Assembly: GCF_001425865.1 (NCBI RefSeq)
Contig: NZ_LMDS01000004.1
Span: 1,741,355-1,805,354, forward strand
DNA from: Rhizobacter sp. Root404
GTDB taxonomy: Bacteria; Pseudomonadota; Gammaproteobacteria; Burkholderiales; Burkholderiaceae_C
Length of the DNA: 64,000 nucleotides
Direction of reading: 5' to 3'
Positions 1 to 9,240 of the stretch are shown in pieces (position 1 is the first letter of the stretch; each line of letters opens with the position of its first letter). The translations under genes and the position numbers were made by a program. Below the pieces are notes generated by a model that made no database searches, was not told the DNA's origin, and worked only from the letters and a program-made list of their open reading frames with translations.

Positions 1-495
1 GAGCCGATCGGCGAGCACCGCTTCAGCGTCAGCGGCGAAGGCGATGAGCGCCGCGTGCTCAGCCGCGCCGACTTCGCGGTCAAGTTCCTCGGCATCACCG
101 CCTACCGCTACCGCCATCAGGCCATCGAACACTGGCGCGGCAACTGCCTGACCGCGCTCGACTCGACCACCGACGACGACGGCAAGCCCGAGTCCGTGCG
201 CGTCGACCAGACCGACGCGCTGAAGGGCTGCGTGATGAGCTTCGCGTACTGGAACCCGGCCATCCAGACCCAGACCCGCCTGCTCAACGCGCAGACCGGC
301 CGGCTCGAGTCGGTGCAGGTGCGGCGCATCGGCAGCGGCTCGGTCGAGGTGCGCGGCAAGCCGGTCGAGGCAAACGAGTTCCGCATCAGCGGCCCGGCGC
401 AGCCGATCGTCGTCTGGTACACGCCGCGCGGCGAGTGGGTCGGGCTCGACTCGATCGTCGCCGGCGGCCGCAAGCTGAGCTATCGGCTGCCATGA
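1..495 (+). CDS. DUF6134 family protein, 5' end missing
   Basis: The reading frame is open from the first base, so the true start lies before the window; 164 residues are visible up to a TGA at 493-495. The visible part reads like a DUF6134 protein (secreted or periplasmic proteins of unknown function): an N-terminal strand EPIGEHRFSVSG followed by a central YRYRHQAIEHWRGNCL block and a C-terminal VVWYTPRGEWVGLDS block. The family match is from memory of the motif pattern. The gene lies 25 bases upstream of a lipocalin gene on the same strand, so the two are probably cotranscribed; this suggests an envelope-related role, but no reaction can be named. Confidence 0.75.
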   Translation, partial: EPIGEHRFSVSGEGDERRVLSRADFAVKFLGITAYRYRHQAIEHWRGNCLTALDSTTDDDGKPESVRVDQTDALKGCVMSFAYWNPAIQTQTRLLNAQTGRLESVQVRRIGSGSVEVRGKPVEANEFRISGPAQPIVVWYTPRGEWVGLDSIVAGGRKLSYRLP

Positions 496-520
496 ACACT
501 CACTTGAAAGGAACCCCACC

Positions 521-1057
521 ATGCGCCTGCATCTCATCGGCCTGGCCTGCGTCGGTGCACTCGCCGGCTGCGCCAGCGGCCCGGAGACCGCGATGAAGCC
601 CGTCGCCCTCGTCGCCAAGGTCGACATCCCGCGTTTCATGGGCGACTGGTATGTGATCGCCAACATCCCGACCTTCCTCGAGAAGGGTGCGCACAACGCG
701 AAGGACAGCTACACGCTCGCGCCGGACGGCACGATCCCGACCACCTTCAGCTTCAACGCCGACGGCTTCGACGGCCCGCGCAAGAGCTACGGCTCGAAGG
801 GCTTCGTGCTCGACGCGAGCGGCGCGGTCTGGGGCCAGCAGTACATCTGGCCGATCAAGGCCGACTACCGGATCGCATACCTCTCGCCCGACTACACCCA
901 GACCGTGATCGCGCGCGAGAAGCGCGACTACGTCTGGATCATGGCGCGCACGCCGACGATCCCCGAGGCCGACCTGCAGCGCCTGATCGCGTTCGTCGGA
1001 TCGCAGGGCTACGACACGGCGAAGATCCAGCGCGTACCTCAATCGGGCGGCAAGTAA
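521..1057 (+). CDS. Lipocalin family lipoprotein (Blc-like)
   Basis: A 178-residue protein with a lipoprotein signal peptide; the lipobox is L14-A15-G16-C17. The lipocalin signature G-x-W is G41-D42-W43 in MGDWYVIANIP, followed by a single beta-barrel-sized domain, which is the right length for bacterial lipocalins such as Blc. These are outer-membrane-anchored carriers of lipids or other hydrophobic ligands, usually linked to envelope stress. The start at 521 is preceded by a good ribosome binding site (AAAGGAA, 8-14 bases upstream). It follows the DUF6134 gene closely and is convergent with the DUF3237 gene, whose stop lies 5 bases away. The ligand cannot be told from sequence. Confidence 0.9.
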   Translation: MRLHLIGLACVGALAGCASGPETAMKPVALVAKVDIPRFMGDWYVIANIPTFLEKGAHNAKDSYTLAPDGTIPTTFSFNADGFDGPRKSYGSKGFVLDASGAVWGQQYIWPIKADYRIAYLSPDYTQTVIAREKRDYVWIMARTPTIPEADLQRLIAFVGSQGYDTAKIQRVPQSGGK

Positions 1058-1062
1058 CGCGG

Positions 1063-1542
1063 CTACAGCACCTCGAAGAAGCGCATCACCACCTCGTCCG
1101 GCCGGCGCAGCCCGGTGCCGAGGAACACGCGCTCCATCAGCCAGCGCAGCGCCGGCGCGCTGGCCTCGAAGCGCGGCACGCAGCGGAAATACACGTCCGC
1201 CGGGTCGACCGGCTCGCCGCGCACCAGCCGCGCCATCACCTCCGGCGCAGCGGTGCGCACCGCGTCGTTCTGCACGTAGATGCGGTCGCCGGCATCGGTC
1301 TCGAGCACGTAGCGCGCTTCGAGCCGCGCCATGCGCTCGTTGACGATCAGCTGGAAGTCGGCGCCGCCGGGCAGCACCCGCGCCGTCCAGTCGCGCGCGA
1401 TGCAGGTGCCCCCGAGGATCGTGATCACGCGACGCGTGCCATGCCCGACCGCGCCGACCTCGACCGGCGCCGCGACCTGCACGCTCAGATCGGCGAAGCG
1501 CGCGAGTGCCGGCGCGGCGAGCGGATCGACCGCGGCGTTCAC
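1063..1542 (-). CDS. DUF3237 domain protein
   Basis: A 159-residue protein. The longer reading frame upstream is only a shadow of the neighbouring gene. The real start is most likely GTG at 1542, which overlaps the TGA stop of the substrate-binding protein gene as GTGA, a translational-coupling arrangement used repeatedly in this window. The conserved core includes HGTRRVITILGGTC, a FQLIVNERMARLEARYVLET strand pair and GDRIYVQNDAVR, the usual DUF3237 pattern. The function of the family is unknown; members often sit beside catabolic operons in Proteobacteria. Here it is the last gene after a branched-chain-type substrate-binding protein and a phytanoyl-CoA dioxygenase, so a role in turnover of the transported compound is a guess. 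Confidence 0.8.
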   Translation of the reverse strand: MNAAVDPLAAPALARFADLSVQVAAPVEVGAVGHGTRRVITILGGTCIARDWTARVLPGGADFQLIVNERMARLEARYVLETDAGDRIYVQNDAVRTAAPEVMARLVRGEPVDPADVYFRCVPRFEASAPALRWLMERVFLGTGLRRPDEVVMRFFEVL

Positions 1543-2696
1543 TTCACCAGCTTCCACGCCCCGCCTTCGACCTTGACCATCACCTGGCTGCGGGCATCGA
1601 CGCCGTTGTGATCGGTGGCGCTCAGGTTGAACACGCCCTGCGAGCCGACGAACTCCTTCAAGCCCTCGATCGCGTCGCGCAGCCCGAGGCGGAACGCCTC
1701 GGTGCCCGGCTGACCCTTCTTCAGCGCGACCGGGATCGCGGCGTTGAGCCACAGTTGCGCGTCCCACGCGGTCGCGCCGAACAGCGAGCGCGAACCGGCG
1801 CCGTGCTTGGCCTCGTAGCGCTTCACGTAATCGACGCCGGGCGCCTTGACCGGGTTGTTGTCCGGCAGCTGGTCGGCGACCAGCACCGGCGCGACCGTCA
1901 TGAAGCTGCCGTCCAGGTCCTTGCCGCCGACCCGCAGGAAGTCGGCGTTCGCCACCCCCTGGGTCTGGTAGATCAGCCCCTTGTAGCCGCGCTTGACCAG
2001 CTCGACGTGCGGCAGCGCGCCCGGCGTGCCGGCGCTGAAGATGTAGACGGCATCGGGGTTCGCGGCCATCAGCTTGAGCACCTGCGGGGTCGTGCTGGTG
2101 TCGACCTGCGCGTACTTCTCGACCGCGACGACTTTGATGCCCTTGGCCGGCGCGAGCCGCTCGATCGCCTTCGAGAAGCCATCGCCGTAGGCCGTCGCGA
2201 TGCCGATCGTCGCGACCGTCTTCGCGTTGTTCTTGAGCATGTGATCGAGCACCGCGTTGATCGAGATCGTCTCGGTCGGCGCCATCTTGAACGCCCAGCG
2301 GCGCGGCCCGTCCTGCGGCTCGACGATCGCGCCGCCGCCCGCCAGCGAGATCACCGGCACGCCGGAGCGCGCCGCGACCTCGATCACCGCGAGCGAGGTC
2401 GGCGTCAGCGACGGGCCGACGATGATGTCGACCTTGTCCTCGGTGATCAGCTTGGTCGCGTTCTTCGCGGCCGTCGTCGAATCGGTGCCATCGTTGAGGA
2501 CGAACAGGTTGATCTTCTGCCCGCCGAGTTCGGTGGGCCAGAGCTTGAACGTGTTGTCGGCCGGGATGCCCAGCGACGCGCCCGGGCCGGTCAGCGAGAC
2601 GATCACGCCGACGTTGACGTCGGCCTGGGCCAGTGCGGTGGCGCCTAGCGCGGCGGCGGCGAACAGGCCGCGGACCAGGGAAGCGAGTCGGGTCAT
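1539..2696 (-). CDS. ABC transporter substrate-binding protein, LivK type
   Basis: A 385-residue periplasmic binding protein of the branched-chain amino acid/aromatic acid class (Peripla_BP_6). Residues 1-25 form a signal peptide ending in ALAQA. The mature start VNVGVIVSLTGPGASLG and the segment NGTDSTTAAKNATKLITEDKVD are typical of the fold. It resembles the substrate-binding protein at 32964-34106 in segments such as ISLTGP, ALGIP, and the C-terminal HNGVDARSQVMVKVEGGAWKLVK block, so the two are probably paralogues. No permease or ATPase gene accompanies it, so it may deliver ligand to one of the two complete Liv-type systems elsewhere in the window. It forms a GTGA overlap with the DUF3237 gene. 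Confidence 0.9.
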   Translation of the reverse strand: MTRLASLVRGLFAAAALGATALAQADVNVGVIVSLTGPGASLGIPADNTFKLWPTELGGQKINLFVLNDGTDSTTAAKNATKLITEDKVDIIVGPSLTPTSLAVIEVAARSGVPVISLAGGGAIVEPQDGPRRWAFKMAPTETISINAVLDHMLKNNAKTVATIGIATAYGDGFSKAIERLAPAKGIKVVAVEKYAQVDTSTTPQVLKLMAANPDAVYIFSAGTPGALPHVELVKRGYKGLIYQTQGVANADFLRVGGKDLDGSFMTVAPVLVADQLPDNNPVKAPGVDYVKRYEAKHGAGSRSLFGATAWDAQLWLNAAIPVALKKGQPGTEAFRLGLRDAIEGLKEFVGSQGVFNLSATDHNGVDARSQVMVKVEGGAWKLVK

Positions 2697-2721
2697 TGGA
2701 GGGTCTCCGGACGTGATTTAG

Positions 2722-3576
2722 TTATGCCAGTGAACTATCTTGCGGGCGCGGCCACAAGCGGGGAAACACTGCACAGTCGATCGGCTCGCCGGGCTGGATC
2801 GTCGGCTTGTCGATCGTGATGCTGGCCTGGCCGTTGCGCGGCGCGTAGACCACGTCGTCGCCGGTCCAGCGGGTCGCATACGCGCGGCGACGCTGCGTCG
2901 AACTGGCGTTGCCGGGCGCGCCGTGCACCGTCATGCTGTGGTGCAGCAGGCAGTCGCCGGCCTTCATGTCCCAGTTGACGATCTCCAGACCGCCGCTGCC
3001 GGGCTCGCGGCGGATCGCGTCGATGTCGGGCAGCGTCTCGCCGGGCAGCATCTTGTAGGCCTCGGTGTCGCCGCCGAAGTGGATCGGCCGGAACTCGCGG
3101 CCCCAGCGGTGCGAGCCCTTGATGTACTCGACGCCGCTGGACTGGACGGTGACGTCGTCGAGCGCCAGCCAGATCGACAGGATCTGGTCGCCCTGCACCG
3201 GCCAGTACGGCCCGTCCTGATGCCACGGCGTGACCGCCGCGGTGCCCGGCTCCTTGACGAACAGCTGGTCGTACAGGAAGTTGACCTTGCGCGACCGCAG
3301 CATCCGCGCGGCGATCTCGGCAGCGGGCGATTCCTCCACGTACTTGCGCAGCCCGGGCTTGACCGCCCAGGCGCCGATGTCGCCGAGGAAGCGCTGGCCG
3401 GCCTGGGTGGCGTACTCGCGTGCCAACGGGCCGGGGTGGGCGAGGTCGTCCTCGACGGCGGCGCGCATGTGCTCGATCCAGTCGGCATCGAACAGGCCGC
3501 GCAGGCAGATCACGCCGTCGCGCCAGAACGCGTCGACATCGGCATCGGGAATGGGGGCGAGCGGGTGGGCGTTCAT
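2722..3576 (-). CDS. Phytanoyl-CoA dioxygenase (PhyH) family protein
   Basis: A 284-residue Fe(II)/2-oxoglutarate-dependent dioxygenase of the PhyH family. The facial triad is visible: H119-x-D121 in TPWHQDGPYWP, and a distal histidine at H218 in HHSMTVHGAPGN, followed by arginines that could bind 2-oxoglutarate. Such enzymes hydroxylate small molecules, including acyl-CoAs, lipids and secondary metabolites; the substrate is not predictable. The start at 3576 (MNAHPLAP) was chosen because a GGAG lies just upstream and the longer upstream frame is an artefact that runs across the LuxR gene. It is 25 bases upstream of the substrate-binding protein gene and transcribed with it. A dyad at 3636-3655 lies in the divergent promoter region. 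Confidence 0.88.
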   Translation of the reverse strand: MNAHPLAPIPDADVDAFWRDGVICLRGLFDADWIEHMRAAVEDDLAHPGPLAREYATQAGQRFLGDIGAWAVKPGLRKYVEESPAAEIAARMLRSRKVNFLYDQLFVKEPGTAAVTPWHQDGPYWPVQGDQILSIWLALDDVTVQSSGVEYIKGSHRWGREFRPIHFGGDTEAYKMLPGETLPDIDAIRREPGSGGLEIVNWDMKAGDCLLHHSMTVHGAPGNASSTQRRRAYATRWTGDDVVYAPRNGQASITIDKPTIQPGEPIDCAVFPRLWPRPQDSSLA

Positions 3577-3635
3577 CGGGCGGTCTCCGAAGTCAGGGGT
3601 TGGGCCGCAGCGTAGGGTGCGAATGGCGCGCCGTC

Positions 3636-3655
3636 TGTCCTCCGCGAAGAGGACA
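3636..3655. promoter_or_regulatory. 20-bp inverted repeat, candidate operator for the LuxR-type regulator
   Basis: Perfect 7-base arms TGTCCTC and GAGGACA separated by CGCGAA. It lies between the divergent PhyH gene (start 3576) and the LuxR-type gene (start 3723), where an autoregulatory operator would be expected. The dyad is seen in the sequence; assignment to this regulator is inference. Confidence 0.45.
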
Positions 3656-3722
3656 AGGCCGCCGCCGTCTGCGCGTTCCCCCGGGCTTGTCGCGGGGCGG
3701 CCGACGGGCGACAGTGCGCGCC

Positions 3723-4532
3723 ATGCAAGTCTGGTCCGTCCCTGCCGTCCCCACGCGCGCCGCGCCCGCGGTGCAGCGGGATGTCGGCCCCGCGCTGGTG
3801 GGCTGCATCGCGCGCGAGGACTTCGCCCACCGCGCGCTGGCCCAGGTGAACCGCGCGTTGCCGGTCGCGTGGTGGACGGTCTACCGCGTCTTCGACGACC
3901 AGCCGCCGCAGCTCTGCGCACAGGCCAGCCACGCCGTGCCGGACATCGCGCTCGACTGCTGGCGCATCTACCGCAGCGGCGTCTACCGCGACGACACCCA
4001 TTTCGCCGATGCGTGCGCGCAGGCCGGCCGCGGCGACACGCGCACCGTGATGACCCACTGCCTGGCCGACGACTTCGGCCGCGCGCACCGCGAGCAGATC
4101 TACGCGGCACACTCGCTGAGCGAGCGGCTGTCGATCGTCGCCGCCGAGCGCGGCGGCGACGCGCACGGCGCGCTGCTCGCGGTCAACCTGTACCGGCACC
4201 GCGCACAGCCGCGCTTCGCGCCCGCGGAGCTCGACACGGTGCTCGATGTCGCGGGCACGCTGATGGCGGTCGTGCAGCGCCACATCGAGCTCGGCAGCGC
4301 GCACCTGACGCCGGCGCAGCGGCTGCAGCAACTCTGCCCGGCGCTGACGGCGCGCGAGCGCGCGGTCTGCGAGCGGCTGCTGCGCGGCCTGAGCTTCGAC
4401 GGCGTCGCAGCCGAGCTCGGCCTGTCGGTGACGACGGTGAAGACCTATCGCAACCGCGCCTTCGAGCGGCTGGGCATCCACCATCGGAACGAGCTGTACG
4501 CGCTCGCGCTGGCCGGGCAACCGCCGCGTTGA
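3723..4532 (+). CDS. LuxR-family (HTH) transcriptional regulator
   Basis: A 269-residue protein with a GerE/LuxR-type helix-turn-helix at about residues 208-262 (LTARERAVCERLLRG, then LSVTTVKTYRNRAFERLGI). The first 190 residues look like a GAF-like ligand-binding region with no known signature; there is no receiver domain, and I see no autoinducer-binding W/Y/D pattern I would trust. Start at ATG 3723; no strong ribosome binding site is visible. It is divergent from the PhyH-binding-protein group, with a 20-bp dyad between them, and sits 48 bases upstream of the cyclase-STAND gene on the same strand. It could regulate either. Ligand unknown. Confidence 0.85.
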   Translation: MQVWSVPAVPTRAAPAVQRDVGPALVGCIAREDFAHRALAQVNRALPVAWWTVYRVFDDQPPQLCAQASHAVPDIALDCWRIYRSGVYRDDTHFADACAQAGRGDTRTVMTHCLADDFGRAHREQIYAAHSLSERLSIVAAERGGDAHGALLAVNLYRHRAQPRFAPAELDTVLDVAGTLMAVVQRHIELGSAHLTPAQRLQQLCPALTARERAVCERLLRGLSFDGVAAELGLSVTTVKTYRNRAFERLGIHHRNELYALALAGQPPR

Positions 4533-4580
4533 CACGCGGCCGGTGCGCCACCAAGATCAGGCGCCACCCCGACCGCTCCG

Positions 4581-7484
4581 ATGAATGTGCCGCTGCGCGC
4601 CCTGCTCCTGACCGATGTCGTCGACAGCACGCGCCTGTCGCATGCGCTCGGCGACGAGGCGATGGCACGCTTGTGGACCGAACACGACCGCGCCGCCCGC
4701 GACCTGCTGCGGGATTGGCACGGGCACGAGATCGAGAAGACCGACGGCCTGCTCGCGCTGTTCGAGACGGTCGCCGATGCGGTCGGTTTCGCGGCCGGCT
4801 ACCACCGCGCGCTGTCGGCCCTCGGTGTGCCGCTGAACGCGCGCGTCGGCATTCACGCCGGTGCGATGACCTTGCGCGAGACCAGCGCCGACGACGCCGC
4901 GCTGGGGGCCAAGCGCGTCGAGGTCGACGGCCTCGTCAAGCCGATCACCGCCCGCGTGATGGCCACGGCGCTCGGCGGCCAGACGCTGCTGACCGGCGAC
5001 GCGCGCGCGGCCCTCGGCGCGACCGCGCTGCGCGTGTCGTCGCACGGACACTGGCGCCTGAAGGGCGTGCCCGAGCCGATCGAGCTGTTCGAGATCGGCG
5101 AGCCCGGTGCCCCGTTCACGCCGCCGCCCGATGCGGAGAAATCCTGGCGCGTCGTGCGCCAGCGCGACCTCTGGCTGCCGGTGCGCGAGGTGCGCCACAG
5201 TTTGCCCGCCGAACGCGACAGCTTCGTCGGGCGCAGCGAGCCGCTGCAAGTCCTGGCGCGCAAGCTCGAGGAGGGGGCGCGGCTGGTGTCGGTGCTGGGC
5301 ATGGGCGGGACCGGCAAGACGCGGTTCGTCGCGCGCTTCGCCTGGAGCTGGCTCGGCGAGTACCCGGGCGGCGTGTGGTTCTGCGACCTGTCCCAGGCAC
5401 GCACCGTCGACGGCATCCACGTTGCGGTGTCGCAGGGGCTGGTCGTGCCGCTCGGCAAGACCGATCCGGTCGTGCAGCTCGGTCGTGCGATCGCCGGGCG
5501 CGGGCGTTGTCTTGTCGTGCTCGACAACTTCGAGCAGGTGGCCCGCCACGCCGAGGAGACGCTCGGGCACTGGCTCGACCGCGCGCCGCTGGCACAGTTC
5601 ATCGTCACGACGCGGGAGGTGCTCGGCATCGTCGGCGAGGAGACGCTCGCGCTCGTGCCCCTGCCGGGCGCGGATGCCGCGGCGCTCTTCTTGCGGCGCG
5701 CCGAGTCGGCGCGGCAGGGCTATGCGCCCGGCCCGGACGATCTGGCCGCGATCCATCAGCTGGTCAAGGTCCTGGACGGCTTGCCGCTGGCGATCGAACT
5801 CGCGGCCGCGCGAGTGCGGGTGCTGTCGCCGCGCGCGCTGCTCGAACGCATGCACGAGCGCTTCAGCGTGCTGTGGTCGCGCGCCGGGCGGCAGGACCGC
5901 CAGGCCACCCTGCGAGCCGCGTTCGACTGGTCGTGGGAGTTGCTGAGCGACCCCGAGAAGTCGGCGCTCGCGCAGTTGGCGGTGTTCCAGGGCGGGTTCA
6001 CGCTCGAATCCGCCGAAGCCGTACTCGACCTGTCCGCCCACGAACACGCGCCCGACGTGATCGATGCGCTGAACTGGCTGATCGACAAGAGCTTCGTTCG
6101 ACCGCTGGGCGACGATCGCTTCGATCTGCTGGAAAGCGTCCGCGAGTACGCGATGGAGCACTTGCAGACCGCAGGCCGGTTCGCCGGGAGCGGGCCGGAC
6201 GCGCAGCGCGCGGCGCTGCAGCGACACGGTCGATTCTTTGCGGCGCTGGGGCCGCTGCGTGCGGCGCAAGCCGGTGGCATCGAGCTCGACAACCTGGTCG
6301 CGGCCTGCCGCCGCGCCGTGCAACGCGGCGATCCGGGTGTCGCTGCGCCATGCCTGTACGGCGCCTGGGGCCCGCTGCGCATGCGGGGGCCGTTCCGGCT
6401 CGGTGTGACGCTCGCCGCCACCGTGCGCACCATGTCGGGGCTGCAAGGCGCCGATCGAGCGCAGGTCGATCTGGTCGAAGGACTCGCCCTGCACCTGTGC
6501 GGCTCGGCCGTCGAGGCGCAGCAACGGCTCGAGATCGCCATCGATTCCGCACAGGCCGTCGGGCGGCCCGATTTGCAGGCGCGGGCGCTGCAGGCGCTGG
6601 CGATGCTGCAGGCCGGTGCGGGCCAACTCGATGACGCGGGCGGGTCCTACCGCCGCGCGCTCGAAGCGGTGCGGCGCACCGGCGACCGCTCGCAGGAATG
6701 CGCGGTGCTGAACGGGATCGCCTCGTTCAGCGAATCGCTCGGCGACATCCGCGAGGCGCGCGAGCACTACGCGCTGGCGCTGCGCATCGCGCGTGAAACC
6801 GGCGACCGACGTTGGGAAGGCGGCAGCGCCGGCAATCTCGCCGGTTGGCATGCGACGCACGGCGACCCGGCCGACGCGCTGCCGCTCTATCTCGAATCCA
6901 TCGCGATCGCCAGGGAACTCGGCGACCGGCAATGGGAAGCCAACGCGCACTGCAATCTCGGGCTGCTCCACTATGCCGAGGGCGCGCCCGGTGCGGCGCG
7001 CGGCGAACTGGAAACCGCGCTGACGGCGGCGCGGGAGATGGGCCACGCGCGCCTGCTCTGCATCGTCCAATGCAACCTGGCGCTGGTGGCCGAGTCGCTC
7101 GGCGAACCGCAGCAGGCATTGACGTACTACGAAGAAGCGATCGATCTCGCGCGCGACCTGCACGACCGGCGCTCGGAGGGCCAGTTCCTCGGCTACCTGG
7201 GCCGTCTGCACGCGCGCCAGCGGCGGTTCGACGCCGCCGACAGCTGCCTCGAGACCGGCGAGGCGCTGCTGCGCGCGGTCTCGGATCGAATCAGCCTGGG
7301 GATCCTGTTGTGCGGGACAGCCGAAGCCGAGTCGCTGCGGGGCCGGCCCGAGCGGGCCGAACAGGTGCTGGCGCAGGCGTCACGGATCGCCGGGGAGCTC
7401 GACGATCTGCGGGACGAATCGGAGTTCGGGAAGGCGCTCGCGCGCACGCGATCACTGCTCGGTGCGCTTGCCGACCGCCCCTAG
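4581..7484 (+). CDS. Class III adenylate/guanylate cyclase-STAND ATPase-TPR protein
   Basis: A 967-residue multidomain signalling protein. Residues 5-175 form a class III nucleotide cyclase domain; metal-binding aspartates are D12 in LLLTDVVDST and D55 in EKTDGLLALF, the latter in a TDG version of the usual GDG. Residues about 210-480 form a STAND/NB-ARC-like ATPase: Walker A GMGGTGKT at 240-247, Walker B LVVLDNFEQ at 311-319, VTTRE at 342-346, and GLPLAIELAAARV at 400-412. The rest, to the C-terminus, is a run of about 40-residue TPR-like helical repeats as in MalT-type proteins. Such proteins probably produce cAMP or act as ligand-gated switches; partner unknown. It follows a LuxR-type regulator gene. 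Its stop codon overlaps the convergent lipoprotein gene by 4 bases. Confidence 0.9.
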   Translation: MNVPLRALLLTDVVDSTRLSHALGDEAMARLWTEHDRAARDLLRDWHGHEIEKTDGLLALFETVADAVGFAAGYHRALSALGVPLNARVGIHAGAMTLRETSADDAALGAKRVEVDGLVKPITARVMATALGGQTLLTGDARAALGATALRVSSHGHWRLKGVPEPIELFEIGEPGAPFTPPPDAEKSWRVVRQRDLWLPVREVRHSLPAERDSFVGRSEPLQVLARKLEEGARLVSVLGMGGTGKTRFVARFAWSWLGEYPGGVWFCDLSQARTVDGIHVAVSQGLVVPLGKTDPVVQLGRAIAGRGRCLVVLDNFEQVARHAEETLGHWLDRAPLAQFIVTTREVLGIVGEETLALVPLPGADAAALFLRRAESARQGYAPGPDDLAAIHQLVKVLDGLPLAIELAAARVRVLSPRALLERMHERFSVLWSRAGRQDRQATLRAAFDWSWELLSDPEKSALAQLAVFQGGFTLESAEAVLDLSAHEHAPDVIDALNWLIDKSFVRPLGDDRFDLLESVREYAMEHLQTAGRFAGSGPDAQRAALQRHGRFFAALGPLRAAQAGGIELDNLVAACRRAVQRGDPGVAAPCLYGAWGPLRMRGPFRLGVTLAATVRTMSGLQGADRAQVDLVEGLALHLCGSAVEAQQRLEIAIDSAQAVGRPDLQARALQALAMLQAGAGQLDDAGGSYRRALEAVRRTGDRSQECAVLNGIASFSESLGDIREAREHYALALRIARETGDRRWEGGSAGNLAGWHATHGDPADALPLYLESIAIARELGDRQWEANAHCNLGLLHYAEGAPGAARGELETALTAAREMGHARLLCIVQCNLALVAESLGEPQQALTYYEEAIDLARDLHDRRSEGQFLGYLGRLHARQRRFDAADSCLETGEALLRAVSDRISLGILLCGTAEAESLRGRPERAEQVLAQASRIAGELDDLRDESEFGKALARTRSLLGALADRP

Positions 7485-8014
7485 CGGCACTCGACTGTCT
7501 CCGGCACTCTGGGCGTGGCCACCAACGAATCGAAGTTGACGATGATCGGGTCGCACGACCACACCTTCCGGGGCGTCACGTTCTTGTCGTAGAACCTGAT
7601 CGTGTACGACCAGGTCGAACCCTGCGTCGACTGGTTGAAGCACCACCAGTAGTTGGAACGATCGGCGCTCACGCCGCTGCTTGCCGGACCGGGCGGATAG
7701 GGAACGGCGGACTTGAACGTGATGCCGTCGTCAGTGAACAGATATTGGTTGCCGGCGATCTTCCAGCGCACGCCACCCTTCTGCCAATCGACACGCGCCT
7801 TGCCAGGGGCGACTCGAACCGAGGCGGACGCCGGCGGGGCCGGGACCATGATCTGATTCAGCTCGACCTGGTCGTCGGACCCCGGACACGGTGACGCGGG
7901 CAGGAGTGCGGCAGACGACGCGCCCGCGCGTGCAATGTGACCTTCGTTGGCGCAGCCAAGCACGAGCAACGCACTGGCCAACCCCGGCGCCCACAGCATC
8001 TGGAACTTGTTCAT
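7481..8014 (-). CDS. Hypothetical lipoprotein
   Basis: A 177-residue protein that I do not recognise. It has a lipoprotein signal peptide with lipobox V18-L19-G20-C21, so it is probably anchored in the outer membrane. The mature protein contains a proline-rich stretch (VPAPPASASV) followed by a beta-rich region with SNYWWCFNQSTQGSTWSYTIRF and two cysteines that could pair. The start at 8014 has a strong ribosome binding site (GAGGAGGA about 8 bases upstream). It is convergent with the cyclase-STAND gene, the stop codons overlapping. Base composition is slightly less GC-rich than its neighbours. No function can be proposed. Confidence 0.75.
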   Translation of the reverse strand: MNKFQMLWAPGLASALLVLGCANEGHIARAGASSAALLPASPCPGSDDQVELNQIMVPAPPASASVRVAPGKARVDWQKGGVRWKIAGNQYLFTDDGITFKSAVPYPPGPASSGVSADRSNYWWCFNQSTQGSTWSYTIRFYDKNVTPRKVWSCDPIIVNFDSLVATPRVPETVECR

Positions 8015-8128
8015 CGGTTCGTCCTCCTCGGCGAGCGATCATGTCGGACTCACCGGTGGCCTGTCGACCCCCAAGGACCATCGCCCGTCATCAATCGAGG
8101 GGACGGACCCGCCTAGGCGCCATCGCCG

Positions 8129-9142
<1,014 letters not shown>

Positions 9143-9240
9143 CGCTCATCGCTCCTGGTCGCGCCGACGGCGCGCAAGCGCGCATCGTAGTGGGAACAGC
9201 CGAGCGATACTGGCCGCCGCATTCACCGACCCCGCTGCCC

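Noticed and set aside
2722..4110. PhyH gene with a long arginine-rich N-terminal extension
   Set aside because: The extension runs through the LuxR-type gene and the intergenic dyad; the true start is 3576.
3230..6634. Very long plus-strand open frame across the LuxR and cyclase genes
   Set aside because: It is arginine/alanine-rich with no domain and overlaps two convincing genes; an artefact of high GC.
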